In this document: positions 6,504 through 13,042 of the stretch, in pieces
Numbering within the stretch: the first letter of the stretch is position 1
How the letters are laid out: each line of letters begins with the position of its first letter
Source of the DNA: Alistipes sp.
GTDB lineage: Bacteria > Bacteroidota > Bacteroidia > Bacteroidales > Rikenellaceae
Reading direction: 5' to 3'
NCBI GenBank assembly: GCA_031285485.1
Contig: JAITWC010000182.1
Span: forward strand, 1 to 13,173
Length of the DNA stretch: 13,173 nucleotides
Notes under the pieces: generated by a model
The model's database searches: none
Seen by the model: the letters and a program-made list of their open reading frames with translations, nothing else
Told to the model about the DNA's origin: nothing
Translations under genes and position numbers: made by a program

Positions 6504-8141
6504 ATGAAACGATCGTTAGTAACACTTGCACTGGGGTTGCTGTGCGCCTCGTGCGCCCCGAAACACGAAACAATGAAGGAGGGGCCTTACCAACCCACAT
6601 GGGAATCGCTCTCGCAGTACGGACAGGCGCCCGACTGGTTCCGCGACGTCAAGTTCGGCATCTGGTCGCACTGGGGCCCGCAGTGCCAACCCGAGCAGGG
6701 AGACTGGTACGCCCGCCAGATGTACCTCGAAGGAAGCCGCGCCAACCGCTGGCACGTGGAGAATTACGGTCATCCGTCGGAGTTCGGCTTCAAGGAGGTG
6801 ATAAACCTCTGGAAGGCCGAGAACTGGAATCCCGAGGAGTTGATGGAACTCTACCGCAGGGTGGGGGCGCGCTACTTCTTCACGCTGGGCAACCACCACG
6901 ACAACTTCGACAACTGGGACAGCCGCCACCACGCATGGAACGCCGTCAACCTCGGCCCGAAGCGCGACATCATCGGTGACTGGGAGCGCGCCGCCCGTGC
7001 CAGGGGCATGCGTTTCGGTGTGAGCATCCACTCGGCCCATGCGTGGACGTGGTACGAGCCATCGCAGCGCTCCGACCGCGAAGGCCCGATGGCCGGAGTG
7101 CCCTACGACGGCAAGATGACCGCCGACCAAGGCAAGGGGCTGTGGTGGGACGGCTACGACCCGCAGGAACTCTACGCACAGAACCATCCCCTGAGCGAGC
7201 GGAGCGCCGAGGACAACAACGCCATCCATCGCCAGTGGGCGTGGGGTGGGGGGGCGTGCCCGCCGTCGGAGGAGTTCACCCAAAACTTCTTCGACCGCAA
7301 CGTCGACATGATGAACCGCTACAATCCCGATCTGGTGTACTACGACGACACGTCGATGCCGCTGTGGCCCGTGAGCGACGCCGGACTCAGAGCCGTGGCA
7401 CACCTTTACAACAAGAGCGTGGCCGAGAACGACGGACAGAACCAGGCCGTGGTGTTCGCCAAGATCCTCACCGACGAGCAGAAGAACGCCCTCGTGTGGG
7501 ACGTCGAGATGGGGGTGCCCGACGCCATTCAGCCCAAGCCGTGGCAGACATGCACCTGCCTCGGGTCGTGGCACTACGACCGGTCGATCTACGAGCGCGA
7601 CCGCTACAAGTCGGCCCGCACGGTGGTTCACATGCTCATAGACATAGTTAGCAAGAACGGCAACCTGCTGCTGAGCGTTCCCCAGCGCGGCGACGGCACG
7701 ATCGACGAGAAGGAACGCCGCATACTTGAGGAGATAGCCGCGTGGATGGAGGTGAACAGCGAAGGGATCTACGAAACCCGTCCGTGGAAGATATTCGGCG
7801 AGGGCCCGGTGGCCGAGGCGGTCAATCCGCTGCAAGCGCAGGGGTTCAACGAGGGCCGCCACGCCCCCTACACTCCGGCCGACATCCGGTTCGTCACCAA
7901 GGGCGGGGCGCTCTACGCCCACGTGCTGGCGTGGCCCGCCGACGGCCGTGTGGTGATCCGTTCGCTGGCCGAGGGAACGCAGCTCTGGGAGAAGGCCGTG
8001 GGTTCGGTGACGATGGCCGGCCACGCGGCGCCGCTCCCGTTCGAACGCACGGCCGAGGGTTTGGTGGTGACGCTGCCCGACGGCCCGGCGCCCGACGCCG
8101 GCTCGCCCGGGGGCATATCGCTGCTGCTGCGGATTTCGTAA
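6504..8141 (+). CDS. GH29 alpha-L-fucosidase, lipoprotein
   Basis: This 545-residue enzyme would remove alpha-linked L-fucose from glycans. The N-terminus is a short hydrophobic signal ending in LLCASC, so Cys17 is probably lipidated, although the lipobox is not perfect. GH29 landmarks are clear: KFGIWSHWGP (50-59), FTLGNHHDNFDNWDS (126-140), the nucleophile region DLVYYDD with Asp281 as best candidate, and the late block DIVSKNGNLLLSVPQRGDG (380-398). YYDD replaces the WFDG of well-studied members. Residues from about 425 form a C-terminal beta domain. The frame is open upstream to 6339 but overlaps the GH43 gene, so the ATG at 6504, where the signal peptide begins, is the start. It lies 35 bp after the GH43 stop, closing the four-gene glycan cluster. 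The natural substrate could be fucosylated xyloglucan, arabinogalactan or pectin; the sequence does not decide this. Confidence 0.93.
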   Translation: MKRSLVTLALGLLCASCAPKHETMKEGPYQPTWESLSQYGQAPDWFRDVKFGIWSHWGPQCQPEQGDWYARQMYLEGSRANRWHVENYGHPSEFGFKEVINLWKAENWNPEELMELYRRVGARYFFTLGNHHDNFDNWDSRHHAWNAVNLGPKRDIIGDWERAARARGMRFGVSIHSAHAWTWYEPSQRSDREGPMAGVPYDGKMTADQGKGLWWDGYDPQELYAQNHPLSERSAEDNNAIHRQWAWGGGACPPSEEFTQNFFDRNVDMMNRYNPDLVYYDDTSMPLWPVSDAGLRAVAHLYNKSVAENDGQNQAVVFAKILTDEQKNALVWDVEMGVPDAIQPKPWQTCTCLGSWHYDRSIYERDRYKSARTVVHMLIDIVSKNGNLLLSVPQRGDGTIDEKERRILEEIAAWMEVNSEGIYETRPWKIFGEGPVAEAVNPLQAQGFNEGRHAPYTPADIRFVTKGGALYAHVLAWPADGRVVIRSLAEGTQLWEKAVGSVTMAGHAAPLPFERTAEGLVVTLPDGPAPDAGSPGGISLLLRIS

Positions 8142-8159
8142 AAAAAGGCAACGAAAAGC

Positions 8160-8199
8160 CCGCCGCATCTCCCGTCAGGAGGTCGCGGCGGCCTGTTTT
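8160..8199 (+). terminator. Weak terminator-like hairpin after the fucosidase gene
   Basis: CCGCCGC at 8160-8166 pairs with GCGGCGG at 8185-8191. Inside it CTCC and GGAG form a short second stem around CGTCA. Only four T's (8196-8199) follow a few bases later. The position, 18 bp beyond the stop of the cluster's last gene, fits a transcript end, but the U-tract is weak. Confidence 0.45.
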
Positions 8200-8235
8200 G
8201 CTCCGTCCCCCGAGTGGGACGCCGCCGCCGCGGAG

Positions 8236-8399
8236 TTGCGGGAGAGTTTCGGCGACGGCCGACGGGGCCCCGCAGATTGCGGGAGAGTTTCGGCGGCGGC
8301 CGACGGGGCCCCGCAGATTGCGGGAGAGTTTCGGCGGCGGCCGACGGAGCGCCGCAGATTGCGGGAGAGTTTCGGCGGCGGCCGACGGGGCCCCGCGGA
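8236..8399. repeat. Four 41-bp tandem repeats
   Basis: Four consecutive units start at 8236, 8277, 8318 and 8359. Each begins TTGCGGGAGAGTTTCGG and ends near CCCCGCAGA. Units differ by only one to two bases from each other: unit 1 has GAC for GGC, unit 3 has GGAGCGCC where the others have the palindrome GGGGCCCC, and unit 4 ends GCGGA. The ends of the unit (TGCGGG and CCCGCA) can pair into a hairpin. At 41 bp the period is not a multiple of three, so the open frames running through it are artefacts. The array fills most of the 294-bp gap between the fucosidase gene and birA. Its units resemble those at 11321-11411. Confidence 0.9.
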
Positions 8400-8435
8400 T
8401 AGCCGGTGCCGCGAAGGATCAACTGTTTTGGAGCA

Positions 8436-9155
8436 ATGTTTTACTATTTCGAAGAACTGACATCCACCATCGACGAGGCGCGGGACGAAAAATACCGTCA
8501 CGGCGACGTGGTGGTGGCCGACCACCAGACCGCCGGGCGCGGACAGCGGGGCAAACGGTGGAGCAGCGCGCCCGGCGAGAACCTCACCTTCAGCGTCGTG
8601 CTCGACACCTCCCGCCTGCGCACCGGCCAACAGTTCGCCGTGTTGCAGACCGTGGCGCTGGCGCTGGTCGATCTGTTGGGCGGTTACGGTTTGGACGCGC
8701 GCGTGAAGTGGCCCAACGATATCTACGTCGGCGACCGCAAGATCGTGGGCGTGCTGATCGACCACTCGCTCGGCGCCGACGGGATGCTCGCCCGCAGCGG
8801 CGCGGGCGTCGGCATCAACGTGCGCCAGAGGGTGTTCGACGACCGGCTGCCCAACCCCACGTCGATGGCCCTGGAGACCGGGCGCACGTTCGACCTGCGC
8901 GAGGTGCTGGAGCGGTTCCACGGAGGGCTGATGGCGCGGTTCGGGGCGCTCGGGGAGGATGGCGCACGGGAGTCGTTGCGGCGGGAATATCACGGACGCC
9001 TCTACCGGCTCGATGTCGAGGCGCGGTTCGCACTGCCCGACGGTACGCCGTTCACGGGCACGATCCGCGGCGTCGAACCCACCGGAGAGTTGCTGATGGA
9101 GACCCCCGACGGCCCCCGGCGGTTCCTCTTCCACGAACTCTCGTTCGTGATATGA
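8436..9155 (+). CDS. birA: Biotin--protein ligase, monofunctional
   Basis: The 239-residue product joins biotin, through biotinyl-5'-AMP, to the lysine of carboxyl-carrier proteins such as that of acetyl-CoA carboxylase. Diagnostic motifs are GRGQRGKRW at 34-42 (biotinyl-AMP loop), KWPNDIY at 91-97 and GVGIN at 124-128; a small SH3-like C-terminal domain covers about 190-239. There is no N-terminal winged-helix DNA-binding domain, so this is the monofunctional form and should not repress a biotin operon. The ATG at 8436 opens with MFYYFEELTSTIDEA, matching the usual N-terminus of short BirA proteins; a GTG at 8406 would add ten unlikely residues. The gene sits directly behind the 41-bp repeat array and converges on the ComF-type gene, with only 6 bp between the two stops. 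Confidence 0.93.
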   Translation: MFYYFEELTSTIDEARDEKYRHGDVVVADHQTAGRGQRGKRWSSAPGENLTFSVVLDTSRLRTGQQFAVLQTVALALVDLLGGYGLDARVKWPNDIYVGDRKIVGVLIDHSLGADGMLARSGAGVGINVRQRVFDDRLPNPTSMALETGRTFDLREVLERFHGGLMARFGALGEDGARESLRREYHGRLYRLDVEARFALPDGTPFTGTIRGVEPTGELLMETPDGPRRFLFHELSFVI

Positions 9156-9161
9156 CCGGCC

Positions 9162-9878
9162 TCAGTCTTTCATGCCCAGCCCCCGGCGCGAGGCGTAGAG
9201 GACGGCTATGGAGATGCGCGCGTCGGGTACGGAAGCCGCTATCGCCTCGGCGCACGAACCGATCGTGGCACCCGTCGTGAGTACGTCGTCGACGAGAAGA
9301 ATGTGACGGCCGGCGAGCCTCTCGGGTCGGCGCACGGCGAAGATGTCCTCCACGTTGTCCCACCGCTCGGAGTGGGTAGCGGTCTGTGTCTGGCTGCGGT
9401 TGTTGACGCGGCGCACCACCGCTCCCGTCTCAAGAGGCACACCCATCGAGAGCGACATGCCCCGCGCGATGTACTCCGACTGGTTGTAGCCGCGCCTCAC
9501 CACCTTGCGCCAGTGCAGCGGCACCGGAACGATGGCGTCGACCCCGGCCCAGGCGTCGGTGTCGGCAAGCACACGACCGAACCAGCGCCCCATGTCGCGG
9601 GCCAAAGCCCAGCGGCCGCCGTATTTGAACGAGTGAACCACGCGCCGGAACCCGCTGCCGTCGGTAAACCACAGAAAAGCGGTGGCGCCACGCAACGGAA
9701 CAAGTCCCCAGAAACGCCGGGCGACCGGATTGTCGGCCTGGTTCTCGAACCCCGTCAACGGCATCTCCCACTGGCAGGAGGTACACAAAAACCCCTCCCC
9801 GCCGTCGAGAACCCGTCCGCATGACGGACAGACCCGGGGGAAGAACAGGGTTGCAATATCTTTTAACGGATTGGACAC
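9162..9878 (-). CDS. comF: ComF-family phosphoribosyltransferase-like protein
   Basis: The 238-residue product has the ComF/ComFC layout. A zinc-finger-like N-terminus has CPSC (17-20) and CTSC (32-35), then VPVPLHWRKVVRRGYNQSE (117-135), and a type I phosphoribosyltransferase PRPP-binding motif LVDDVLTTGAT (195-205). In naturally competent bacteria ComF proteins are needed for DNA uptake; in Bacteroidetes the gene is near-universal and its role is less clear. The start is taken as the GTG at 9878, because no ATG lies near the N-terminus and the family's beginning (LFFPRVCPSCG) is complete. A strong promoter lies 24-56 bp upstream. The gene is divergent from pyrH and convergent with birA. Confidence 0.9.
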   Translation of the reverse strand: MSNPLKDIATLFFPRVCPSCGRVLDGGEGFLCTSCQWEMPLTGFENQADNPVARRFWGLVPLRGATAFLWFTDGSGFRRVVHSFKYGGRWALARDMGRWFGRVLADTDAWAGVDAIVPVPLHWRKVVRRGYNQSEYIARGMSLSMGVPLETGAVVRRVNNRSQTQTATHSERWDNVEDIFAVRRPERLAGRHILLVDDVLTTGATIGSCAEAIAASVPDARISIAVLYASRRGLGMKD

Positions 9879-9901
9879 GCTCGATGCGGGATTTTCAAAG
9901 A

Positions 9902-9934
9902 CAAATTTACGGTACAGATTATGAGCGGAACAAA
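9902..9934 (-). promoter_or_regulatory. Promoter of the ComF-type gene
   Basis: Read on the minus strand, TTTG (9931-9934) is followed after 21 bases by TAAATTTG (9902-9909). Both boxes match the Bacteroidetes consensus TTTG-N19-23-TAnnTTTG exactly. The start codon lies about 23 bases beyond the -7 box. The -33 box falls in the A/T-rich stretch that must also serve pyrH on the other strand. Confidence 0.8.
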
Positions 9935-9954
9935 AATAATTAAAATATTTTGAC

Positions 9955-9962
9955 TAATTTCG
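9955..9962 (+). promoter_or_regulatory. Probable -7 box of pyrH
   Basis: TAATTTCG is one base from the TAnnTTTG consensus and ends four bases before the pyrH start codon. The upstream 25 bases are almost pure A/T without a clear TTTG. If used, the transcript would begin at or within a few bases of the ATG, making pyrH mRNA leaderless or nearly so. Confidence 0.5.
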
Positions 9963-9966
9963 CGAA

Positions 9967-10674
9967 ATGAGATACAAGAGAGTTTTGTTGAAGCTGAGCG
10001 GCGAGAGTCTGGCCGGAGGGCGGAAAGAGGGATTTTCGGTCGAGGTGCTGGCGTCTTACGCGCGGCAGATCAGGGAGGCGGCCGACGCCGGGGTGCAGAT
10101 AGGTATCGTGATCGGCGGCGGAAACATCTTCCGCGGGATACAGGGTGCGGGCAAAGGTTTCGACCGGGTGCGCGGCGACCAGATGGGAATGCTCGCCACC
10201 ATCATCAACTCGCTGGCCCTCCAAAGCGCCCTCGCCGACGCCGGCGCAAAAGCCAAAGTCCTCACCTCGATCCGCATGGAACCGGTGGGCGAGCTGTACT
10301 CGAAAGAGAAAGCTCTCGAATACCTCGCCGCCGGACACGTGGTGATAATCGGCGGAGGAACTTCCAATCCCTATTTCACCACCGACAGCGCGTCGGCCCT
10401 GCGAGGTATCGAGATCGAGGCCGAAGCGCTGCTCAAAGGTACGCGGGTGGATGGCGTCTACACGGCCGATCCCGAAAAAGACCCGCACGCGACGAAGTTC
10501 GACGCCCTCACCTTCGACGAGGTGTACAGCCGGGGTCTCAAAATAATGGACCTCACCGCCTTCACCCTCTGCCGCGAGAACAGCCTGCCGATAGTGATCT
10601 TCGACATGGACACCCCCGGCAACCTCGGCAAAATACTGAAGGGCGATAAAATCGGAACAATCATAAAAAATTAA
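9967..10674 (+). CDS. pyrH: UMP kinase
   Basis: The 235-residue cytoplasmic enzyme phosphorylates UMP to UDP with ATP in pyrimidine nucleotide synthesis. It belongs to the amino-acid-kinase fold and is normally a GTP-activated, UTP-inhibited hexamer. Visible motifs are KLSGES (9-14, phosphate binding), IGGGN (49-53), a conserved GGGTSNPYFTTD block (129-140) contributing to UMP binding and TRVDGVYTADPEKDP (159-173). Length matches the bacterial family. The gene starts four bases after its probable -7 box and is followed by frr after 5 bp, the pyrH-frr arrangement conserved in many bacteria, where the two are co-transcribed. Confidence 0.97.
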   Translation: MRYKRVLLKLSGESLAGGRKEGFSVEVLASYARQIREAADAGVQIGIVIGGGNIFRGIQGAGKGFDRVRGDQMGMLATIINSLALQSALADAGAKAKVLTSIRMEPVGELYSKEKALEYLAAGHVVIIGGGTSNPYFTTDSASALRGIEIEAEALLKGTRVDGVYTADPEKDPHATKFDALTFDEVYSRGLKIMDLTAFTLCRENSLPIVIFDMDTPGNLGKILKGDKIGTIIKN

Positions 10675-10679
10675 CGATA

Positions 10680-11240
10680 ATGGAAACAACTCAACAGATT
10701 TTGGAAAATTGCAGCGGCAGGATGCAAAAAGGCATCGCCTTTCTGGAAGATACCCTGCTGAATCTTCGCGCAGGCAAGGCGAGCGTCAACGTGCTCAACG
10801 GCATCGCGGTGGACTATTACGGTTCGCCGACGGGCATCGACAAGGTGGCGAGCGTCAACGTGCCCGACGCGCGCACAATTCTGATCCGCCCGTGGGAGAA
10901 GACCATGATCGGCCCGATCGAAAAGGCGGTCATAAACTCCAACATCGGCCTCACACCCTCCAACAACGGCGAGGAGATACGCCTGAACATGCCGCTGTTG
11001 ACCGAGGAACGCCGCAAACAGATCGTCAAACAGGTTAAGGAGGAGGCCGAGAAGTCCCGCGTGAGCTTGCGCAACGCCCGCCGCGACAGCGTGGAGTCGT
11101 TCAAGAAGTCTCAAAAGGACGGCATGCCGGAAGATGAAGCCAAGAACGGCGAGGCCGAGATCCAGAAGGTGTACGAAAAATATTCCAAGAAGATCGACGA
11201 GGTTGTCGCCGCCAAGGAAAAAGAGATCATGACGGTCTGA
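10680..11240 (+). CDS. frr: Ribosome recycling factor
   Basis: The 186-residue product, the standard length, acts with EF-G to split post-termination ribosomes so that subunits can be reused. Recognisable parts are the N-terminal helix with LRAGKAS (30-36), the domain II segment VDYYGSPTGIDKVASVNVPDAR, TMIGPIEKAVINSNIGLTP and the long C-terminal helices with LTEERRKQIVKQVKEEAE. The ATG at 10680 follows the pyrH stop by 5 bp, so the two genes form one transcription unit. No Shine-Dalgarno sequence is evident. A repeat-rich spacer without a clear plus-strand terminator follows the stop. Confidence 0.97.
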   Translation: METTQQILENCSGRMQKGIAFLEDTLLNLRAGKASVNVLNGIAVDYYGSPTGIDKVASVNVPDARTILIRPWEKTMIGPIEKAVINSNIGLTPSNNGEEIRLNMPLLTEERRKQIVKQVKEEAEKSRVSLRNARRDSVESFKKSQKDGMPEDEAKNGEAEIQKVYEKYSKKIDEVVAAKEKEIMTV

Positions 11241-11320
11241 TTCCCTCCTTCCGGACAGTCTTCGGTCGACCCACCGCGAGCAATCCGGAGAAGAAGGTAT
11301 ACGCACAAAGGACGGCGGCC

Positions 11321-11411
11321 GTGCAAGGCCCCTGCGGGGTTTCCGCAGGGGCCTTGTAGCGTTGCAGGAGGGTTGCGGGATTCCCGCAGGGGCCTTGCAG
11401 AGTTGCGGGCG
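11321..11411. repeat. Two and a part 41-bp repeat units related to the 8.2-kb array
   Basis: CCGCAGGGGCCTTG occurs at 11343 and again at 11384, and TTGCAGG/TTGCGGG at 11362 and 11403, both 41 bp apart. Units can be drawn as 11321-11361 and 11362-11402 plus a 9-base remnant. The first half of unit 1 has diverged so that it pairs perfectly with its own second half. The unit at 11362 starts like the 8236 units (14 of the first 17 bases match, TTGCRGGAGRGTT) and ends like them (GGGGCC..GCAGA). Confidence 0.75.
11324..11356. other. Perfect 14-bp inverted repeat behind frr
   Basis: CAAGGCCCCTGCGG (11324-11337) and CCGCAGGGGCCTTG (11343-11356) pair without a mismatch around a five-base loop. It could stop or stabilise the pyrH-frr transcript, but no T-run follows on either strand, so it is not a classic intrinsic terminator. 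Confidence 0.85.
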
Positions 11412-11412
11412 T

Positions 11413-11445
11413 AAAAAAAACGCCCCTCTTTCGTAGAGAAGGGCG
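11413..11445 (-). terminator. Strong terminator of the purB-rubredoxin unit
   Basis: Read on the minus strand, a hairpin of two five-pair segments separated by one mismatch (11421-11445, outer arms CGCCC/GGGCG) is followed at once by eight T's (A's at 11413-11420 on the plus strand). It begins about 15 bp past the rubredoxin stop, the expected place for an intrinsic terminator. Confidence 0.85.
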
Positions 11446-11459
11446 GCGAGGGGGGTGTG

Positions 11460-11621
11460 TCATTCGATCGGTGAGAAATCCTCCTTCGACACTCCGCACA
11501 AGGGGCACGACCAGTCGTCGGGAATCTTTTCGAACGGGGTTCCGGGCGCAACTCCGTTGTCGGGGTCGCCCGCGGCGGGATCGTATTCCCAGCCGCAAAC
11601 GTCGCATTTGTACTTTTTCAT
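11460..11621 (-). CDS. Rubredoxin
   Basis: A 53-residue open frame encodes a small one-iron electron carrier. The protein reads MKKYKCDVCGWEYDPAAGDP at its start and has the two iron-binding knuckles CDVC (Cys6, Cys9) and CPLC (Cys39, Cys42), with the family-typical aromatic residues Tyr4, Tyr13, Phe30, Trp37 and Phe49 and the PDDWSCPLCG segment. Length equals that of anaerobe rubredoxins, which pass electrons to oxygen- and peroxide-reducing enzymes such as rubrerythrin and flavodiiron proteins. The ATG at 11621 lies 13 bp after the purB stop on the same strand, with no promoter between, so the two are probably co-transcribed; the terminator at 11413-11445 ends the unit. Its redox partner is not in this window. 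Confidence 0.95.
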   Translation of the reverse strand: MKKYKCDVCGWEYDPAAGDPDNGVAPGTPFEKIPDDWSCPLCGVSKEDFSPIE

Positions 11622-11634
11622 GACGGTATTGGTT

Positions 11635-12984
11635 TTAAAAGAATATTCCTGTGTATGTACGGGGCGAAAGCGCGCGAAGCTCCTCTTTCACCTTTTCGCC
11701 AACGTCGAGACCCTCTATGAAAGCCATCATCTCTTCGCGGCCTATGGGTTTTCCGGTGCGCGTCAACGCTTTCAGCGCCTCGTAGGGCTCGGGATACATC
11801 TCGCGCCGCAGAATGGTCTGCACTCCTTCGGCTATCACGGCCCAGTTGCCCTCCAGATCGCGGTCTATGGCGTCGAGGTTTATCACCAGCTTACCCAGTC
11901 CCCTGAGGATCGAGCGGAACGCGATCACCGTGTGGGCCAACGGCACACCGGTGTTGCGCAGTACGGTCGAGTCGGTGAGGTCGCGCTGCAGTCGCGACAC
12001 CGGCAGCTTGGCCGACAGATGCTCGAATATCGCATTCGCCATGCCGAGGTTGCCTTCGGCGTTCTCGAAGTCGATGGGGTTGACCTTGTGGGGCATGGCT
12101 GACGAACCCACCTCGCCCGGCGCTATCCGCTGCTTGAAGTAGTCCATCGAGATGTATGTCCACACGTCGCGGCAGAAGTCGACCAGGATCGTGTTGATGC
12201 GCTTGAAGGCGTCGAAGATGGCGGCGATGTTGTCGTAGTGCTCGATCTGCGTTGTGTAGCGCGAGCGAGTCAGGCGGAGCGTTTCGTTCACGAACCGGTC
12301 TGCGAAATCCACCCAGTCGATCCCGGGATAGGCGGCGTAGTGGGCGTTGAAGTTGCCCGTCGCTCCCCCGAACTTGGCAGGCGCGGGAACGTCGCGCAAC
12401 ATCCGGATCTGTTTTTCGAGCCGCTCGACGTAGACCATCATCTCCTTTCCGAGGCGCGTGGGCGACGCGGGCTGGCCGTGGGTGCGGGCCAGCAGCGGCA
12501 CGTTCTCCCACTCGCGCGCCATCCCACGCAGCCGTTCCAGCAATTCGCCGATGAGTGGATAGTACACCTCGTGGGCCGCCTCGCGGATCGAGTAGGGGGT
12601 GGCGGTGTTGTTGATGTCCTGCGAGGTGAGGCCGAAGTGTACGAACTCGCGGTAGTCGTGAAGTCCCAGTTCGTCCATCTTCTCCTTTATGAGGTACTCC
12701 ACTGCCTTGACGTCGTGGTTGGTGGTGCGCTCGATCTCTTTCACCCTCAGGGCGTCCTTAACTTCAAAATTTTCGTATATCGCCCTCAGGTCGGCGAAGT
12801 TCTTCTCCTTGATGTGGGCGAGTTGTGGCAGCGGTATCCCGCACAGGGCGATGAAATACTCCACTTCCACCAGTACGCGGTAACGTATGAGGGCGTACTC
12901 AGAAAAGTAGTTGTCCAGCGGCAGCGAAGCGTCCCTGTACCTGCCGTCTATCGGCGATATGGCCGTGATCCTGGTCAGTTCCAT
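11635..12984 (-). CDS. purB: Adenylosuccinate lyase
   Basis: The 449-residue enzyme of the fumarase/aspartase superfamily cleaves fumarate from SAICAR and from adenylosuccinate in purine and AMP synthesis; it works as a homotetramer. Motifs include PIDGRY (11-16), TTNHDVKAVEY (87-97, His90), TSQDINNTA (120-128), THGQPA (168-173, catalytic-base region His169) and the superfamily signature GSSAMPHKVNP (293-303) carrying the flexible-loop serines. The PIDGRY start and length are of the E. coli PurB type. The frame extends 14 codons upstream, but those would lie across the promoter box, so the ATG at 12984 (MELTRITAISPIDGRY) is preferred. The rubredoxin gene follows in the same orientation. Confidence 0.97.
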   Translation of the reverse strand: MELTRITAISPIDGRYRDASLPLDNYFSEYALIRYRVLVEVEYFIALCGIPLPQLAHIKEKNFADLRAIYENFEVKDALRVKEIERTTNHDVKAVEYLIKEKMDELGLHDYREFVHFGLTSQDINNTATPYSIREAAHEVYYPLIGELLERLRGMAREWENVPLLARTHGQPASPTRLGKEMMVYVERLEKQIRMLRDVPAPAKFGGATGNFNAHYAAYPGIDWVDFADRFVNETLRLTRSRYTTQIEHYDNIAAIFDAFKRINTILVDFCRDVWTYISMDYFKQRIAPGEVGSSAMPHKVNPIDFENAEGNLGMANAIFEHLSAKLPVSRLQRDLTDSTVLRNTGVPLAHTVIAFRSILRGLGKLVINLDAIDRDLEGNWAVIAEGVQTILRREMYPEPYEALKALTRTGKPIGREEMMAFIEGLDVGEKVKEELRALSPRTYTGIFF

Positions 12985-12988
12985 GACG

Positions 12989-13022
12989 CAAAGATAGAAA
13001 TTCCTTCTCACAAAATGGCAAA
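12989..13022 (-). promoter_or_regulatory. purB promoter
   Basis: On the minus strand TTTG (13019-13022) is followed after 22 bases by TATCTTTG (12989-12996), an exact fit to the Bacteroidetes consensus. Only four bases (CGTC) separate the -7 box from the purB ATG, so the mRNA should start at or next to the start codon. Confidence 0.85.
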
Positions 13023-13042
13023 ACACGGATGAATAAAGTTTA

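Noticed and set aside
6516..8168. 550-codon open frame on the minus strand
   Set aside because: It lies entirely opposite the GH29 fucosidase gene and shows no family motif.
8236..8460. Short protein frames through the 41-bp repeats
   Set aside because: The period is not a multiple of three, so each frame simply cycles through the repeat; there is no start signal and no homologous motif.
11407..11425. Plus-strand terminator for frr from GGGCG/CGCCC around an A-run
   Set aside because: The run of A's sits in the loop and no T-run follows on the plus strand; the same bases are explained better as the minus-strand terminator after rubredoxin.
11111..11607. Minus-strand frames across the frr-rubredoxin spacer
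   Set aside because: They cross the repeat units and terminator, lie out of frame with the rubredoxin gene and show only repeat-derived composition.
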